Assembly: GCA_023418705.1 (NCBI GenBank)
Contig: JAEZYZ010000066.1
Location: 1 to 12,973 of the forward strand
Source: Pseudomonadota bacterium
GTDB lineage: Bacteria; Myxococcota_A; Polyangia; Polyangiales; Polyangiaceae
Direction of reading: 5' to 3'
Length of the DNA stretch: 12,973 bases
A program made the position numbers and the translations under genes. The notes under the pieces were generated by a model. It ran no database searches and was not told the DNA's origin. It worked only from the letters and a program-made list of their open reading frames with translations. Positions 6,270 to 12,973 of the stretch are shown in pieces; positions within the stretch are counted from its first letter, which is position 1, and every line of letters starts with the position of its first letter.

Positions 6270-7225
6270 ACCTTCGATCGCCGGAGCTTGGTCCAGGCGG
6301 CGCCGGCGCCCTTGACCATCAAGAGGACGCACGCGCCGAACAAGATCCCGACCAGCGCATTGAGCAGCATCGGACCGAGCGGCCCCAGGACCGCGCCGAC
6401 GCCCGGCACCTCGCCCAAGCGCAGCTCGAACGCGTGGATGGCTTGCCCAACCGGCGCGACGCCGTGGGTCAGGATGCCGCCGCCGACCAAGAACATCGCA
6501 GCCGTGCCAGCGATGCCGAGCCCCTTCATCAGGTAGGGAGCCGACCGCAAGATCGCCGCGCCAAGCCAGCGCTTGAGCCGTACCGCGGGAGCTTCGTCGG
6601 GCTGAGCGCTGAGGTACAGCCCGAGATCGTCGAGCTTGACGATGCCCGCGACCAGGCCGTAGACGCCGACCGTCATCACCAGCGAGATTCCAGCCAGCAC
6701 TCCGAGCCGGGTAACGAACGGAGCGGTGGCCACGGTGCCGAGCGCGATGGTCACGATCTCCGCAGACAAGACGAAGTCGGTCCGCACGGCGCCCTTGATC
6801 TTGTCGCGCTCGAAAGCGACCAGGTCCGTCTCGGCATCGGCGACCTTCTGCAGGCGCGCCGTCTTGTGTTCTTCGTGCTCCCCCTTGCCCTCGAACAGCT
6901 TGTGCGCAAGCTTCTCGAACCCCTCGTAACAGAGAAACCCGCCGCCCACCATCAGCAGGGGGGGCACCGCCCAAGGAGCCAGCGCGCTGATACCGAGCGC
7001 GGCGGGGACGAGGATGACCTTGTTGACCATGCTCCCCTTGGCGACCGCGAAGACCACCGGCAGCTCTCGCTCGGCGCGAACGCCGGTCACCTGCTGTGCG
7101 TTCAAGGCGAGGTCGTCCCCGAGGACGCCGGCCGTCTTTTTCGTCGCGACCTTGGTCAGGACGGCGACGTCGTCGAGCACCGTCGCGATGTCATCGATGA
7201 GCGCAAGGAGGTTGGCGGCGGGCAT
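6263..7225 (-). CDS. DUF808 (YedI-type) inner-membrane protein
   Basis: A 320-residue protein that is near full length for the DUF808 family (E. coli YedI). Its N-terminal half carries the family's strongly conserved segment: LIDDIATVLDDV (9-20), KKTAGVLGDDLALNAQQV (29-46) and the following RELPVV. Hydrophobic segments are at about 68-98, 150-171, 175-195, 236-256 and 285-305, with a charged cytoplasmic-looking stretch at 111-148. The biochemical function of the family is unknown, so none is claimed. The start at 7225 is supported by GGAG (7232-7235) 6 bases upstream. The 3' end overlaps the expansin gene stop by 7 bases on the opposite strand. It follows the CBS gene after 177 bases, and that gap (7226-7402) shows no clear structure beyond room for a promoter. 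Confidence 0.88.
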   Translation of the reverse strand: MPAANLLALIDDIATVLDDVAVLTKVATKKTAGVLGDDLALNAQQVTGVRAERELPVVFAVAKGSMVNKVILVPAALGISALAPWAVPPLLMVGGGFLCYEGFEKLAHKLFEGKGEHEEHKTARLQKVADAETDLVAFERDKIKGAVRTDFVLSAEIVTIALGTVATAPFVTRLGVLAGISLVMTVGVYGLVAGIVKLDDLGLYLSAQPDEAPAVRLKRWLGAAILRSAPYLMKGLGIAGTAAMFLVGGGILTHGVAPVGQAIHAFELRLGEVPGVGAVLGPLGPMLLNALVGILFGACVLLMVKGAGAAWTKLRRSKVH

Positions 7226-7402
7226 CCAAAACTCCGCTCAGCTCACGGGAGATCAAGGGATGATGGAGGGGCAGGCATGGCTCCGCGAGCGCCCGGTCGT
7301 ACCGCGGCTCGGCGACCCGCGCGAGCACAATTTCACCCCCTCGCGCCCTCGCCACCCCATGACCGTGCCGCTCTTTGCGAACCGGCTGCAGCGGGCGGGC
7401 GA

Positions 7403-7852
7403 TCATGTCTTGCCGGCGCCCGCGGCCCGGACGGCGAGGCGGACGAAGTCGGCTTCGGTGAGGAGCCCCACGAGCTTGCCCTGGCTGACCACCGGCAGGC
7501 AGCCGATCTTCTTGTCCAGCATGACCTGGGCGGCCTCTGCGAGCGGCGTCTCGGGGCTGGTGGTCACCGGCTCGGACGTCATCGCTTCTTTGACGACCAA
7601 CAAGTCGAGGGCTCGAGCGCGAGCGTGTGTCCCGTAACCGAGCGCCTTCAGGATCCCGCTATGGAATAGATCGCGTTGGGTCACGATGCCGGCGAGCGCG
7701 CCCTCCTCGTCGACCACGGGCAGGTGGCGAATCCGGCCGAGCCGCATCACGTCGTCGGCCGTCGCCAGCTTGTCGTTGCGGTCGACCGTGACAAGGTCGC
7801 GGGTCATGACATCGGCGACGGTGCGGGCCCCGTCCTCGTCTCCCTCGTGCAT
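7403..7852 (-). CDS. Two-CBS-domain protein
   Basis: A 149-residue soluble protein made only of a CBS pair (Bateman module). CBS1 covers about 11-64, with VADVMTRDLVTV, RHLPVVD and GIVTQRDL. CBS2 covers about 86-141, with VKEAMTSEPVTT, GCLPVV and GLLTEADF. A 20-residue linker joins them. The Asp in each TxxD turn (TQRD, TEAD) is the usual ribose-contacting residue, so binding of an adenine nucleotide is likely by family knowledge. Such stand-alone pairs usually regulate a partner. The frame is open to an ATG at 7921 that overlaps the cytochrome stop as ATGA. I prefer 7852, because 9 of the 22 codons between the two Met codons end in A or T (including CTA, CGA and CTT) whereas the gene body is strongly GC-ending, and because a promoter-like sequence occupies that stretch. 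The partner may be the upstream electron-transfer operon or the DUF808 protein. Confidence 0.85.
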   Translation of the reverse strand: MHEGDEDGARTVADVMTRDLVTVDRNDKLATADDVMRLGRIRHLPVVDEEGALAGIVTQRDLFHSGILKALGYGTHARARALDLLVVKEAMTSEPVTTSPETPLAEAAQVMLDKKIGCLPVVSQGKLVGLLTEADFVRLAVRAAGAGKT

Positions 7853-7857
7853 GGCAG

Positions 7858-7887
7858 AGGATAGGGTCCAGAGCCATCGAGCCGCAA
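7858..7887 (-). promoter_or_regulatory. Candidate leaderless promoter of the CBS gene
   Basis: On the minus strand TTGCGG (7882-7887), an 18-base spacer, and TATCCT (7858-7863) resemble a sigma-70 promoter. The -10 ends 5 bases before the A of the ATG at 7852, so transcription would begin at or next to the start codon. This would explain the lack of any Shine-Dalgarno there and the non-coding codon use of this stretch. It is an inference from sequence only. Confidence 0.35.
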
Positions 7888-7917
7888 GAGGAGCTCGGCG
7901 CCGCCCTGGGACGCACT

Positions 7918-10257
7918 TCATTGCGCCACGGGCGCGGTCGCGATCGCCATCTGCTCGACGCGGAGGTTTTGAATCAACGGCAGCAGCGGCGGCTCATCGG
8001 GCGTTTGCTCGTCGGCCAGCGCGCGGAGCAGGTACGGGGGCACCGTCCGAAACAGCAGGCGGGCGACCACCCGACTCGGGACGCCTTCCGGAAGGGAGAA
8101 GGCGTAGACGAAGCGGGCCTCCTCGCCCGGGGCGAGCGGCGGGACTGGACGCTTGCCGAACGGCCGAACACGCGGCACGGGCCCGCCGCCGAGGTGCTGC
8201 AGCACGACCTCTTGGGCGCCAGGTGCGGCGCGGAGCTTCGGTTGACCATAGGCGTCGAGCAGCGGCCGGCCGTCGGGGCCCCTGACGGTCTCTACCTCGT
8301 TCACGAGCTGCTGCTGAAAGTTGACCAGCAGCGGATCCGCGGCCCCGCAGCCCTGAACGAACGATCGAAGCGGGTTGTTCGGCGCCCCCACCACGCTGCC
8401 GTCACACAAGTCGGCGGCGGGACTCTCGATCTTGCCCGAGCTCGCCAGCACCCGCCCCGCGGCGTCCTGCACGCGGACCTCGAGCCACATCTGGCGGACG
8501 AAGCCGAAGCCGCCGGGCAGGTTGTGCCCGGTCCCAACATTGGCGACCCGCGCCGACAGCTCCACCCGCTGCCCCTCCCGCCGCACGTCGGCCAGCGAGA
8601 GACGGGCGGCGCGCGCGAGCAGCGCCTGGCGCGCCGGGCGTGTCTTGTCTTCGTCCGTTGACCACTCCAAGGGGTAATCGACGCCGACGAAGGAGTGGTC
8701 TCGCACCCGCCGGGGGGGCGCGTCCCGGTCCTGTTCGAGCACCAAGAGCGCGCTCTCGGCGGCCCGCGTCTCGGCGACCACCGGCATGTGGCAATCGAGG
8801 CAGCTCTCGCCCCCTGCCTTCCGATACACCTCCCACTCCTCGTACAACGTCTGCAGCACCAGGTCTTCACCCTTGCGAACGTGCCCGTCGCCATTCGTGT
8901 CCAGCACGACCGAGTGGCAACCCTTGCAGAGGGTCTCCGGCTCCGCGAAGCGCCCGCCCCGTGCGCTGCGGTGGAACGCATTGTCGACCGCATCGGCGTA
9001 GGGGCCGAAATAGCGCCGGCCTGGCTGCAGCTCGGACTGGAAGCCGCTCAGGCCAGCCCTGCCCGCGAGAGCGTGCTCGTCGCCGTCGAGTTGATGGCAC
9101 ACCGAGCAGGAGACGCCTTCGTTGAGCAGCTCGGCAGACAGGAACATCGACTCGCTCTCGACCGGCAGCCCCGGCCCGGAAGAGAACGCGGCCCCGATGG
9201 GCCCGTGACAGTTGATGCAGATCTTCTGCGGATCGGGGCTCTCTTGCTCCGCCAGCACCTTGCGCACGACCTGGTTCGCTTGGGCGATCATCAGCGGGCT
9301 CGTCATGGCGTGCGCGTGCATCGAGGTCTGCCACTGCTCGACGATCTTCCGATGGCAGCTCTTGCACGCATCGGCCGTCGCGAAGGCGCCGATCGGAACC
9401 GTCCACGGCCGCAGGGTCTTCGATAGAAGCGGGACCTCGGTGGCGAACAGCACGTGCACCGGCAACGCGATCAAGAACGCCAAGCTCACCGGCACGTGGA
9501 CCCAGCGCCAGCGCCCAAGCCGGCCGAGGTACCGGAGCTGGCGCTGCTGGCGCGCGAGCGCCTGCTCGCGGACGGTGACGGCCTGCGTGAGCTCGACGAA
9601 CGCGCTGCGCTCCTGCGCCGGGAGCGCAGCAGCCGCTCGATCGACGGCGTCCATCGGCGGCCGTTCGCGCAGAAACCAAGCCTTGAGCTCCTGAAATTGC
9701 TGCGAACGACCGGCCGCCAGCTTGTCCACCTCGACCAACTGGCGGACGGCGCGCTCCCCGCTGGCGTCGAGCGCGTAGTTGCCGACGTCGCGCGCGGCCT
9801 TCCGAGGCACACGCCAGTACAAAAGCCGCCACAAGAGCCCGCTGAAGAGCAGCCCGACGAGCAACAACAGCAACAGCTTGCCCGAAGAGAACTGCAGGCT
9901 CACGACTCCATAGCCGCCGTGGACCAGCGCGGCGACCAGCGCAAAGAGGCCAGAGTACACGTGCGCCCAGAGCCAGATCGCCAGCGTGCCTTTGAGCACC
10001 GGCGTGTGCTCTTGGAAGCCCCGCTTCCTGAACGCGTACGCGAGCGCGACCGCGAGCGCGATGCACGAGGCGACGCCAGCGGCGATCCCGAAGCCCGTAT
10101 GGCCTCGGAGCGACGGGCGCAGGCTCGCGTGCCAAGCTGCGACCAGGCCCAGATCGATGGCGGCGGCGAGCAACCAGGCCGCCGCCGAGGCCAGCAGGAA
10201 AAGCAGCGCCCAGGGCAGCTGGCGCTCGAGCAACCTGCGCGGTCGTCGTAGCTTCAT
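7918..10257 (-). CDS. Membrane cytochrome: di-heme b domain fused to pentaheme c domain
   Basis: A 779-residue protein. Five hydrophobic helices lie at about 16-40, 55-76, 92-118, 126-147 and 252-273. Basic flanks (1-12, 78-80, 144-153) put the N-terminus inside and the C-terminal part outside. Helix 3 carries H99 and H113 and helix 5 carries H254 and H268. Both pairs are 14 residues apart, as in di-heme cytochromes b, so two b hemes bridging the membrane are likely. The cytoplasmic loop 151-250 is charged and probably helical. Outside are five CXXCH sites: C298-H302, C347-H351, C384-H388, C444-H448 and C486-H490. The first, with QWQTSMHAHAM after it, resembles cytochrome c554-type multiheme proteins. 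A beta-rich tail (about 550-770) has GTGHNLPGG (575-583), common in such cytochromes. It probably passes electrons across the membrane between quinone or cytoplasmic Fe-S clusters and a periplasmic partner. Its ATG overlaps the Fe-S gene stop (ATGA). The terminal acceptor or donor is unknown. Confidence 0.85.
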   Translation of the reverse strand: MKLRRPRRLLERQLPWALLFLLASAAAWLLAAAIDLGLVAAWHASLRPSLRGHTGFGIAAGVASCIALAVALAYAFRKRGFQEHTPVLKGTLAIWLWAHVYSGLFALVAALVHGGYGVVSLQFSSGKLLLLLLVGLLFSGLLWRLLYWRVPRKAARDVGNYALDASGERAVRQLVEVDKLAAGRSQQFQELKAWFLRERPPMDAVDRAAAALPAQERSAFVELTQAVTVREQALARQQRQLRYLGRLGRWRWVHVPVSLAFLIALPVHVLFATEVPLLSKTLRPWTVPIGAFATADACKSCHRKIVEQWQTSMHAHAMTSPLMIAQANQVVRKVLAEQESPDPQKICINCHGPIGAAFSSGPGLPVESESMFLSAELLNEGVSCSVCHQLDGDEHALAGRAGLSGFQSELQPGRRYFGPYADAVDNAFHRSARGGRFAEPETLCKGCHSVVLDTNGDGHVRKGEDLVLQTLYEEWEVYRKAGGESCLDCHMPVVAETRAAESALLVLEQDRDAPPRRVRDHSFVGVDYPLEWSTDEDKTRPARQALLARAARLSLADVRREGQRVELSARVANVGTGHNLPGGFGFVRQMWLEVRVQDAAGRVLASSGKIESPAADLCDGSVVGAPNNPLRSFVQGCGAADPLLVNFQQQLVNEVETVRGPDGRPLLDAYGQPKLRAAPGAQEVVLQHLGGGPVPRVRPFGKRPVPPLAPGEEARFVYAFSLPEGVPSRVVARLLFRTVPPYLLRALADEQTPDEPPLLPLIQNLRVEQMAIATAPVAQ

Positions 10258-12032
10258 GGCTCAGCGCCCGGAGCCAGCGAGGTGCGGCCGAACGCGCTCG
10301 CCGGGTCGAAGCGGAACGCGGCGGCGACGGGGCAGCCGGTGACGCAAGCGTAGTCCGCGTAGCCGGCGCACAGGTCGCACTTGACCGCCACCTTTTGCAG
10401 CTTCGGGTCGAGCTCCGCCAGCGCCTGCTGCCGCAGCGAGGAGCCCTTCAACAGATCGAGCAACCCGAAGAGCAGACCGCGCCCGGGCTTTTGCACCGGA
10501 TGCATGCTGATGTTGCCGTACGGACAGCGCTCGGCGCACGCGCCGCAGCCGATACAGTTGTCTTCGATGATCTTTATCTCGCCGCTCGGCAGGCGGGCGA
10601 TCCCCCCGACGCTGCAGAGCAGGCAAGCGGGGTCGTCGCAATGGCGGCAGGCGGTGGGGAACAGGTAATGATCGACCTGGATGCCGCGCAGCTGCAATCG
10701 GCTGTAGCCGTGCCGCCGCTCACAGGAGTCGATGCAGTTGCCACAGCCCACACACAGCTGTTGGTCCACCACCAGGATTTCACGGCCGGCGGCCAAACCC
10801 TGCTCGACCAAGACCCGCGCGTCGAAGCCGCTCCCGCGTGCTTGTTCGGAGGTCCCGGCATTCGCGAGCAGCCCGACGTCGTCGGCGCGCGCGAGCTGCT
10901 CGGCCGAAGAGGCGCCGGCGATCAGCTGCCGGTCGAGCCCCGGATACCTGGCGAGCACGCGGAAGACGCTCTGTCCGGAGATCCGGATCAGCTCGGCCCG
11001 CGTGGCAGCCTCGACCGCGTACGGTTGCGCCGCCTCGCGGCTCAAGAGCGACAGCAGCCCGAACATCGCGCCCTCACCGAGGTAAATCAAAGTGCGCTCG
11101 CGCGCGGTGTCCTGGCGCTTCACCCGCACGAAGCCGCTTTTGATCAAGAAGACGTCGCTCGGGGCCGCCCCTTGGTGGAACACCGTTTGTCCGGGTGACA
11201 AGAGCTGCAGCCGCGCGCTCTCGAGCAGCTCGGCGACCGCCGGCTCGGGAGCGGCGCCGAAGGCCGACGGGTTTCGGGCGTAGCTCCACAGGGCCCGCTG
11301 GGAGTACAGGTTTTCGAGCCGGGCGCCGAAGGCCGGGACGTGGTCCATCAGCCGCAGCAGGGCGGCCTTCGGGATCTCGAGCACGATGCTGTTTTCGAGC
11401 GCGACCACGCCGAACGCTTCGGGGCTGTCGCCGAGCACTCCCATCTCGCCGTAGAAGCCGCCTGGCCCGAGCAGCAGGATCGGGATCTGCTCGCCGCGCG
11501 CTCCGCGCGAGACCTGCTGGAGTCCGCCGCTGAGGACCACCGACAGTCGCTCGTGGAATTCCCCCTCCTCCGTGGGCCGCTCGTGGGCCGAGAACCAGCG
11601 CAGCGTCGACCGCAACAACATGCGGCGCAGCTGCTGCGGATCGACGCCCGCGAACAGCTCGAGCGCGCCGAGCCCCTGAGCGAGCCCGTCGAGCGTCCAC
11701 CCCGACGGGGACGTCCCCCCTCGCGCCTGCAGCAGCAAAGGGCGGTCGCTCGCGGTGTCTTCCACCTTCAGTTTGTTGAAAAGCACCATCCGCGCCCGGT
11801 TCAGCCCGGCGGGGCAGACGGGCACGCACTGTTCACATTGCGTGCAGCTGTCGACGAACTCTCGCACGTTCTGCTGGGCGATCACCGGCAAGTGAACGGC
11901 GGTGTTCAGCTCCGAGATCGTCACCGAACGCGCCTTTGGCAACGGGCAAGCGAGCAGGCAATCGTTGCAGCCGATGCAGGCCAGCACCTCGGCCTCCACC
12001 TCGGCCCCGAGCCGCTGTTCGTAGGCGTTCAT
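10254..12032 (-). CDS. Six-cluster Fe-S protein with two internal cyclic-nucleotide-fold domains
   Basis: A 592-residue protein without a signal peptide, so cytoplasmic. An N-terminal HdrC/GlpC-like ferredoxin pair has Cys19, 22, 25, 29 and Cys63, 66, 69, 73. Two CRP-like beta-roll domains follow, at about 120-245 and 262-375. A DmsB/HybA-type four-cluster domain ends the protein: Cys427, 430, 433, 437; Cys462, 465, 470, 473; Cys493, 496, 499, 503; Cys552, 555, 563, 567. That gives 24 Cys for six [4Fe-4S] clusters. In the phosphate-binding cassettes the first domain keeps GE (G195-E196) but lacks the Arg (PEAFG, 204-208), and the second lacks both (FGLL, 324-327). Binding of cAMP is therefore doubtful, and another ligand or a structural role is possible. 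There is no DNA-binding domain. It probably feeds electrons to the co-translated cytochrome. The ATG at 12032 overlaps the FHA gene stop (ATGA) and has GAGGAGGT just upstream, so I rejected a longer frame to 12185. Confidence 0.88.
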   Translation of the reverse strand: MNAYEQRLGAEVEAEVLACIGCNDCLLACPLPKARSVTISELNTAVHLPVIAQQNVREFVDSCTQCEQCVPVCPAGLNRARMVLFNKLKVEDTASDRPLLLQARGGTSPSGWTLDGLAQGLGALELFAGVDPQQLRRMLLRSTLRWFSAHERPTEEGEFHERLSVVLSGGLQQVSRGARGEQIPILLLGPGGFYGEMGVLGDSPEAFGVVALENSIVLEIPKAALLRLMDHVPAFGARLENLYSQRALWSYARNPSAFGAAPEPAVAELLESARLQLLSPGQTVFHQGAAPSDVFLIKSGFVRVKRQDTARERTLIYLGEGAMFGLLSLLSREAAQPYAVEAATRAELIRISGQSVFRVLARYPGLDRQLIAGASSAEQLARADDVGLLANAGTSEQARGSGFDARVLVEQGLAAGREILVVDQQLCVGCGNCIDSCERRHGYSRLQLRGIQVDHYLFPTACRHCDDPACLLCSVGGIARLPSGEIKIIEDNCIGCGACAERCPYGNISMHPVQKPGRGLLFGLLDLLKGSSLRQQALAELDPKLQKVAVKCDLCAGYADYACVTGCPVAAAFRFDPASAFGRTSLAPGAEP

Positions 12033-12973
12033 GCGACCTCCTCGAAGCGCAAGGTCGCGCCTGACGCCACGACCAGCATCTCGCCCGATCCGATCGGCAC
12101 GAACTCGGCGCCGAGCGGGCGACCCGCTCGATAGGTCCCGCCCCCGCTCAGATCCCGCGCGAAGAACCTGCCTTCGTGCACCCAAAGCTCGAGCTGTTGC
12201 GGCGCCATCCCCCTGAGCTGCAAGCTCGAGCGTTCGTCGCTGCCCACCAGCGCTCGCTCTCCGAACTCGATCTGTTTACCGGCGTCCGCCCCACCATCGA
12301 CGGTCAGCCTGCCGCGCACCCGGAGCGCGCTCTGAACGCTGACGAGCTCGTAGCCCAGCTCGAGCCCCCCGACGTGGAAGCTCTCGCCGAGCTCGAGCGG
12401 CACCTGCTCGCCGGGCCCCAGCCGCCGCCCTCGCAGAAACGTACCGGTGCGACTGCCCGCGTCCGAGAGGTAGTGGAAGCCGGCGTGCGGGGTGACCACG
12501 GCATGGCGCCGCGACACGCTCATGGCGTCGAGCCGCAGGCCACAGTCCGGCCAGCGGCCGATGGTGAGCGGCACGTCGCCGAGGACCATGCTCAAGCCCA
12601 CCAGCGGGCCGGAGCGGAGCCGGACGGCGGGGGCTCCCCCGGAGAGTTCTTGGCGGGTGGCGGGGCGCGGGCCTGCGGCGGGGCACCGGAACCGCAGCCG
12701 CTCGGAGCCGATCCCGATGATGTCACCGTCGCACAGCGCGGTCTGCCCCTCCACCAGGTGCTCGTTCAGGCGCGTGCCGCTGCCGCTGCCCAGGTCGCGC
12801 AGGTAGATCCGCTGCCCGAACACGACCAGCTGCGCGTGCAGGTCGGCGGCGCCCGCTGCGGCCACGCGCAGCGCGGCAGCGGGGCCCGAGCCGATATCCG
12901 TCACGGCGCGGCTCACGCCGTGGCGGCCGGAGCTGGCCTCGAGCCAGGCGTCGATCGGAGGAGCCGCGAGCTC
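12029..12973 (-). CDS. Triple-FHA-domain protein (5' end outside window)
   Basis: The frame is open from the stop at 12029 to the window edge, so the gene is probably partial. The only candidate internal start is a GTG at 12916, which has no Shine-Dalgarno and would begin right at the first strand of an FHA domain. Counting from that GTG, FHA1 is about 3-78 (IGSGP, YLRDLGSGSGT, DGDIIGIG) and lacks the usual SRRH. FHA2, about 97-192, is canonical: IGR at 119-121, SVSRRH at 133-138 and RTGT at 156-159, with Thr in place of the usual Asn. FHA3, about 203-293, is degenerate but keeps ARDLSGGGTYRAG. FHA domains bind phosphothreonine partners, and only FHA2 looks fully competent. The stop overlaps the ATG of the Fe-S protein, so the two are made together. 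A kinase-dependent control or assembly role for the electron-transfer proteins is inferred. Anything N-terminal to FHA1 cannot be seen. Confidence 0.83.
   Translation of the reverse strand, partial: ELAAPPIDAWLEASSGRHGVSRAVTDIGSGPAAALRVAAAGAADLHAQLVVFGQRIYLRDLGSGSGTRLNEHLVEGQTALCDGDIIGIGSERLRFRCPAAGPRPATRQELSGGAPAVRLRSGPLVGLSMVLGDVPLTIGRWPDCGLRLDAMSVSRRHAVVTPHAGFHYLSDAGSRTGTFLRGRRLGPGEQVPLELGESFHVGGLELGYELVSVQSALRVRGRLTVDGGADAGKQIEFGERALVGSDERSSLQLRGMAPQQLELWVHEGRFFARDLSGGGTYRAGRPLGAEFVPIGSGEMLVVASGATLRFEEVA
12036..12043 (-). promoter_or_regulatory. Strong ribosome binding site inside the FHA gene end
   Basis: On the minus strand this reads GAGGAGGT, 3 bases before the ATG at 12032. It lies in the last codons of the FHA gene and fixes the start of the Fe-S protein. 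With the ATGA overlap it points to translational coupling. Confidence 0.75.

Noticed and set aside
6266..7669. Plus-strand open frame of 467 codons across the DUF808 and CBS region
   Set aside because: It is antisense to two recognised families and crosses their intergenic gap. The product has no recognisable domain.
8867..10135. Second minus-strand frame of 422 codons inside the cytochrome gene
   Set aside because: The other frame has five CXXCH motifs, membrane helices and proper overlaps at both ends. This one is an Arg/Ala-rich out-of-frame shadow.
10000..12032. CRP-type transcription regulator reading of the cyclic-nucleotide domains
   Set aside because: No helix-turn-helix follows either domain; Fe-S modules flank them instead.
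12033..12185. N-terminal extension of the Fe-S protein to 12185
   Set aside because: It would lie wholly inside the FHA gene in another frame. The ATG at 12032 has a strong Shine-Dalgarno and an ATGA overlap.

Overview
The window (about 68-70% GC by eye) looks like chromosome from a myxobacterium, most likely of the Sorangium/Polyangium group. This is inferred from three things: lipoproteins with long Gly/Ser/Thr linkers after the lipobox, an AgmX/PglI C-terminal-type protein, and FHA and cyclic-nucleotide-fold domains attached to unusual partners. No tRNA, rRNA, CRISPR array, transposase or phage gene was seen.

Left third (1-3470). Two minus-strand genes form a tight pair: an arylsulfotransferase-like beta-propeller lipoprotein (1192-2766) and, 6 bases downstream, an uncharacterised lipoprotein with an internal domain duplication (76-1185). 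A hairpin overlaps the stop codon of the last gene. The 290-base divergent spacer 2767-3056 is AT-richer than its surroundings and carries a near-perfect 16-bp palindrome. A small secreted AgmX/PglI-type protein (3057-3470) lies to its right on the plus strand.

Middle (3651-7852). A large plus-strand lipoprotein (3651-6269) joins 13 cysteine-rich modules to a bacterial expansin (DPBB plus CBM63). The modules show a second-order period of three. Its end overlaps, by 7 bases, the end of a convergent DUF808/YedI-type membrane protein gene (6263-7225). Next on the minus strand is a small two-CBS-domain protein (7403-7852), which may have its own leaderless promoter.

Right third (7918-12973). Three minus-strand genes are joined by ATGA overlaps and must be co-translated: a triple-FHA protein (12029 to beyond the window edge), a six-cluster iron-sulfur protein with two cyclic-nucleotide-fold domains inside it (10254-12032), and a membrane cytochrome fusing a predicted di-heme b domain to a five-CXXCH c-type domain (7918-10257). 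Together they look like a regulated transmembrane electron conduit: cytoplasmic Fe-S clusters, b hemes in the membrane, c hemes outside. I do not recognise it as any named respiratory complex, and it is the best candidate here for an undescribed system. No catalytic oxidoreductase subunit is visible; one could lie beyond the right edge.
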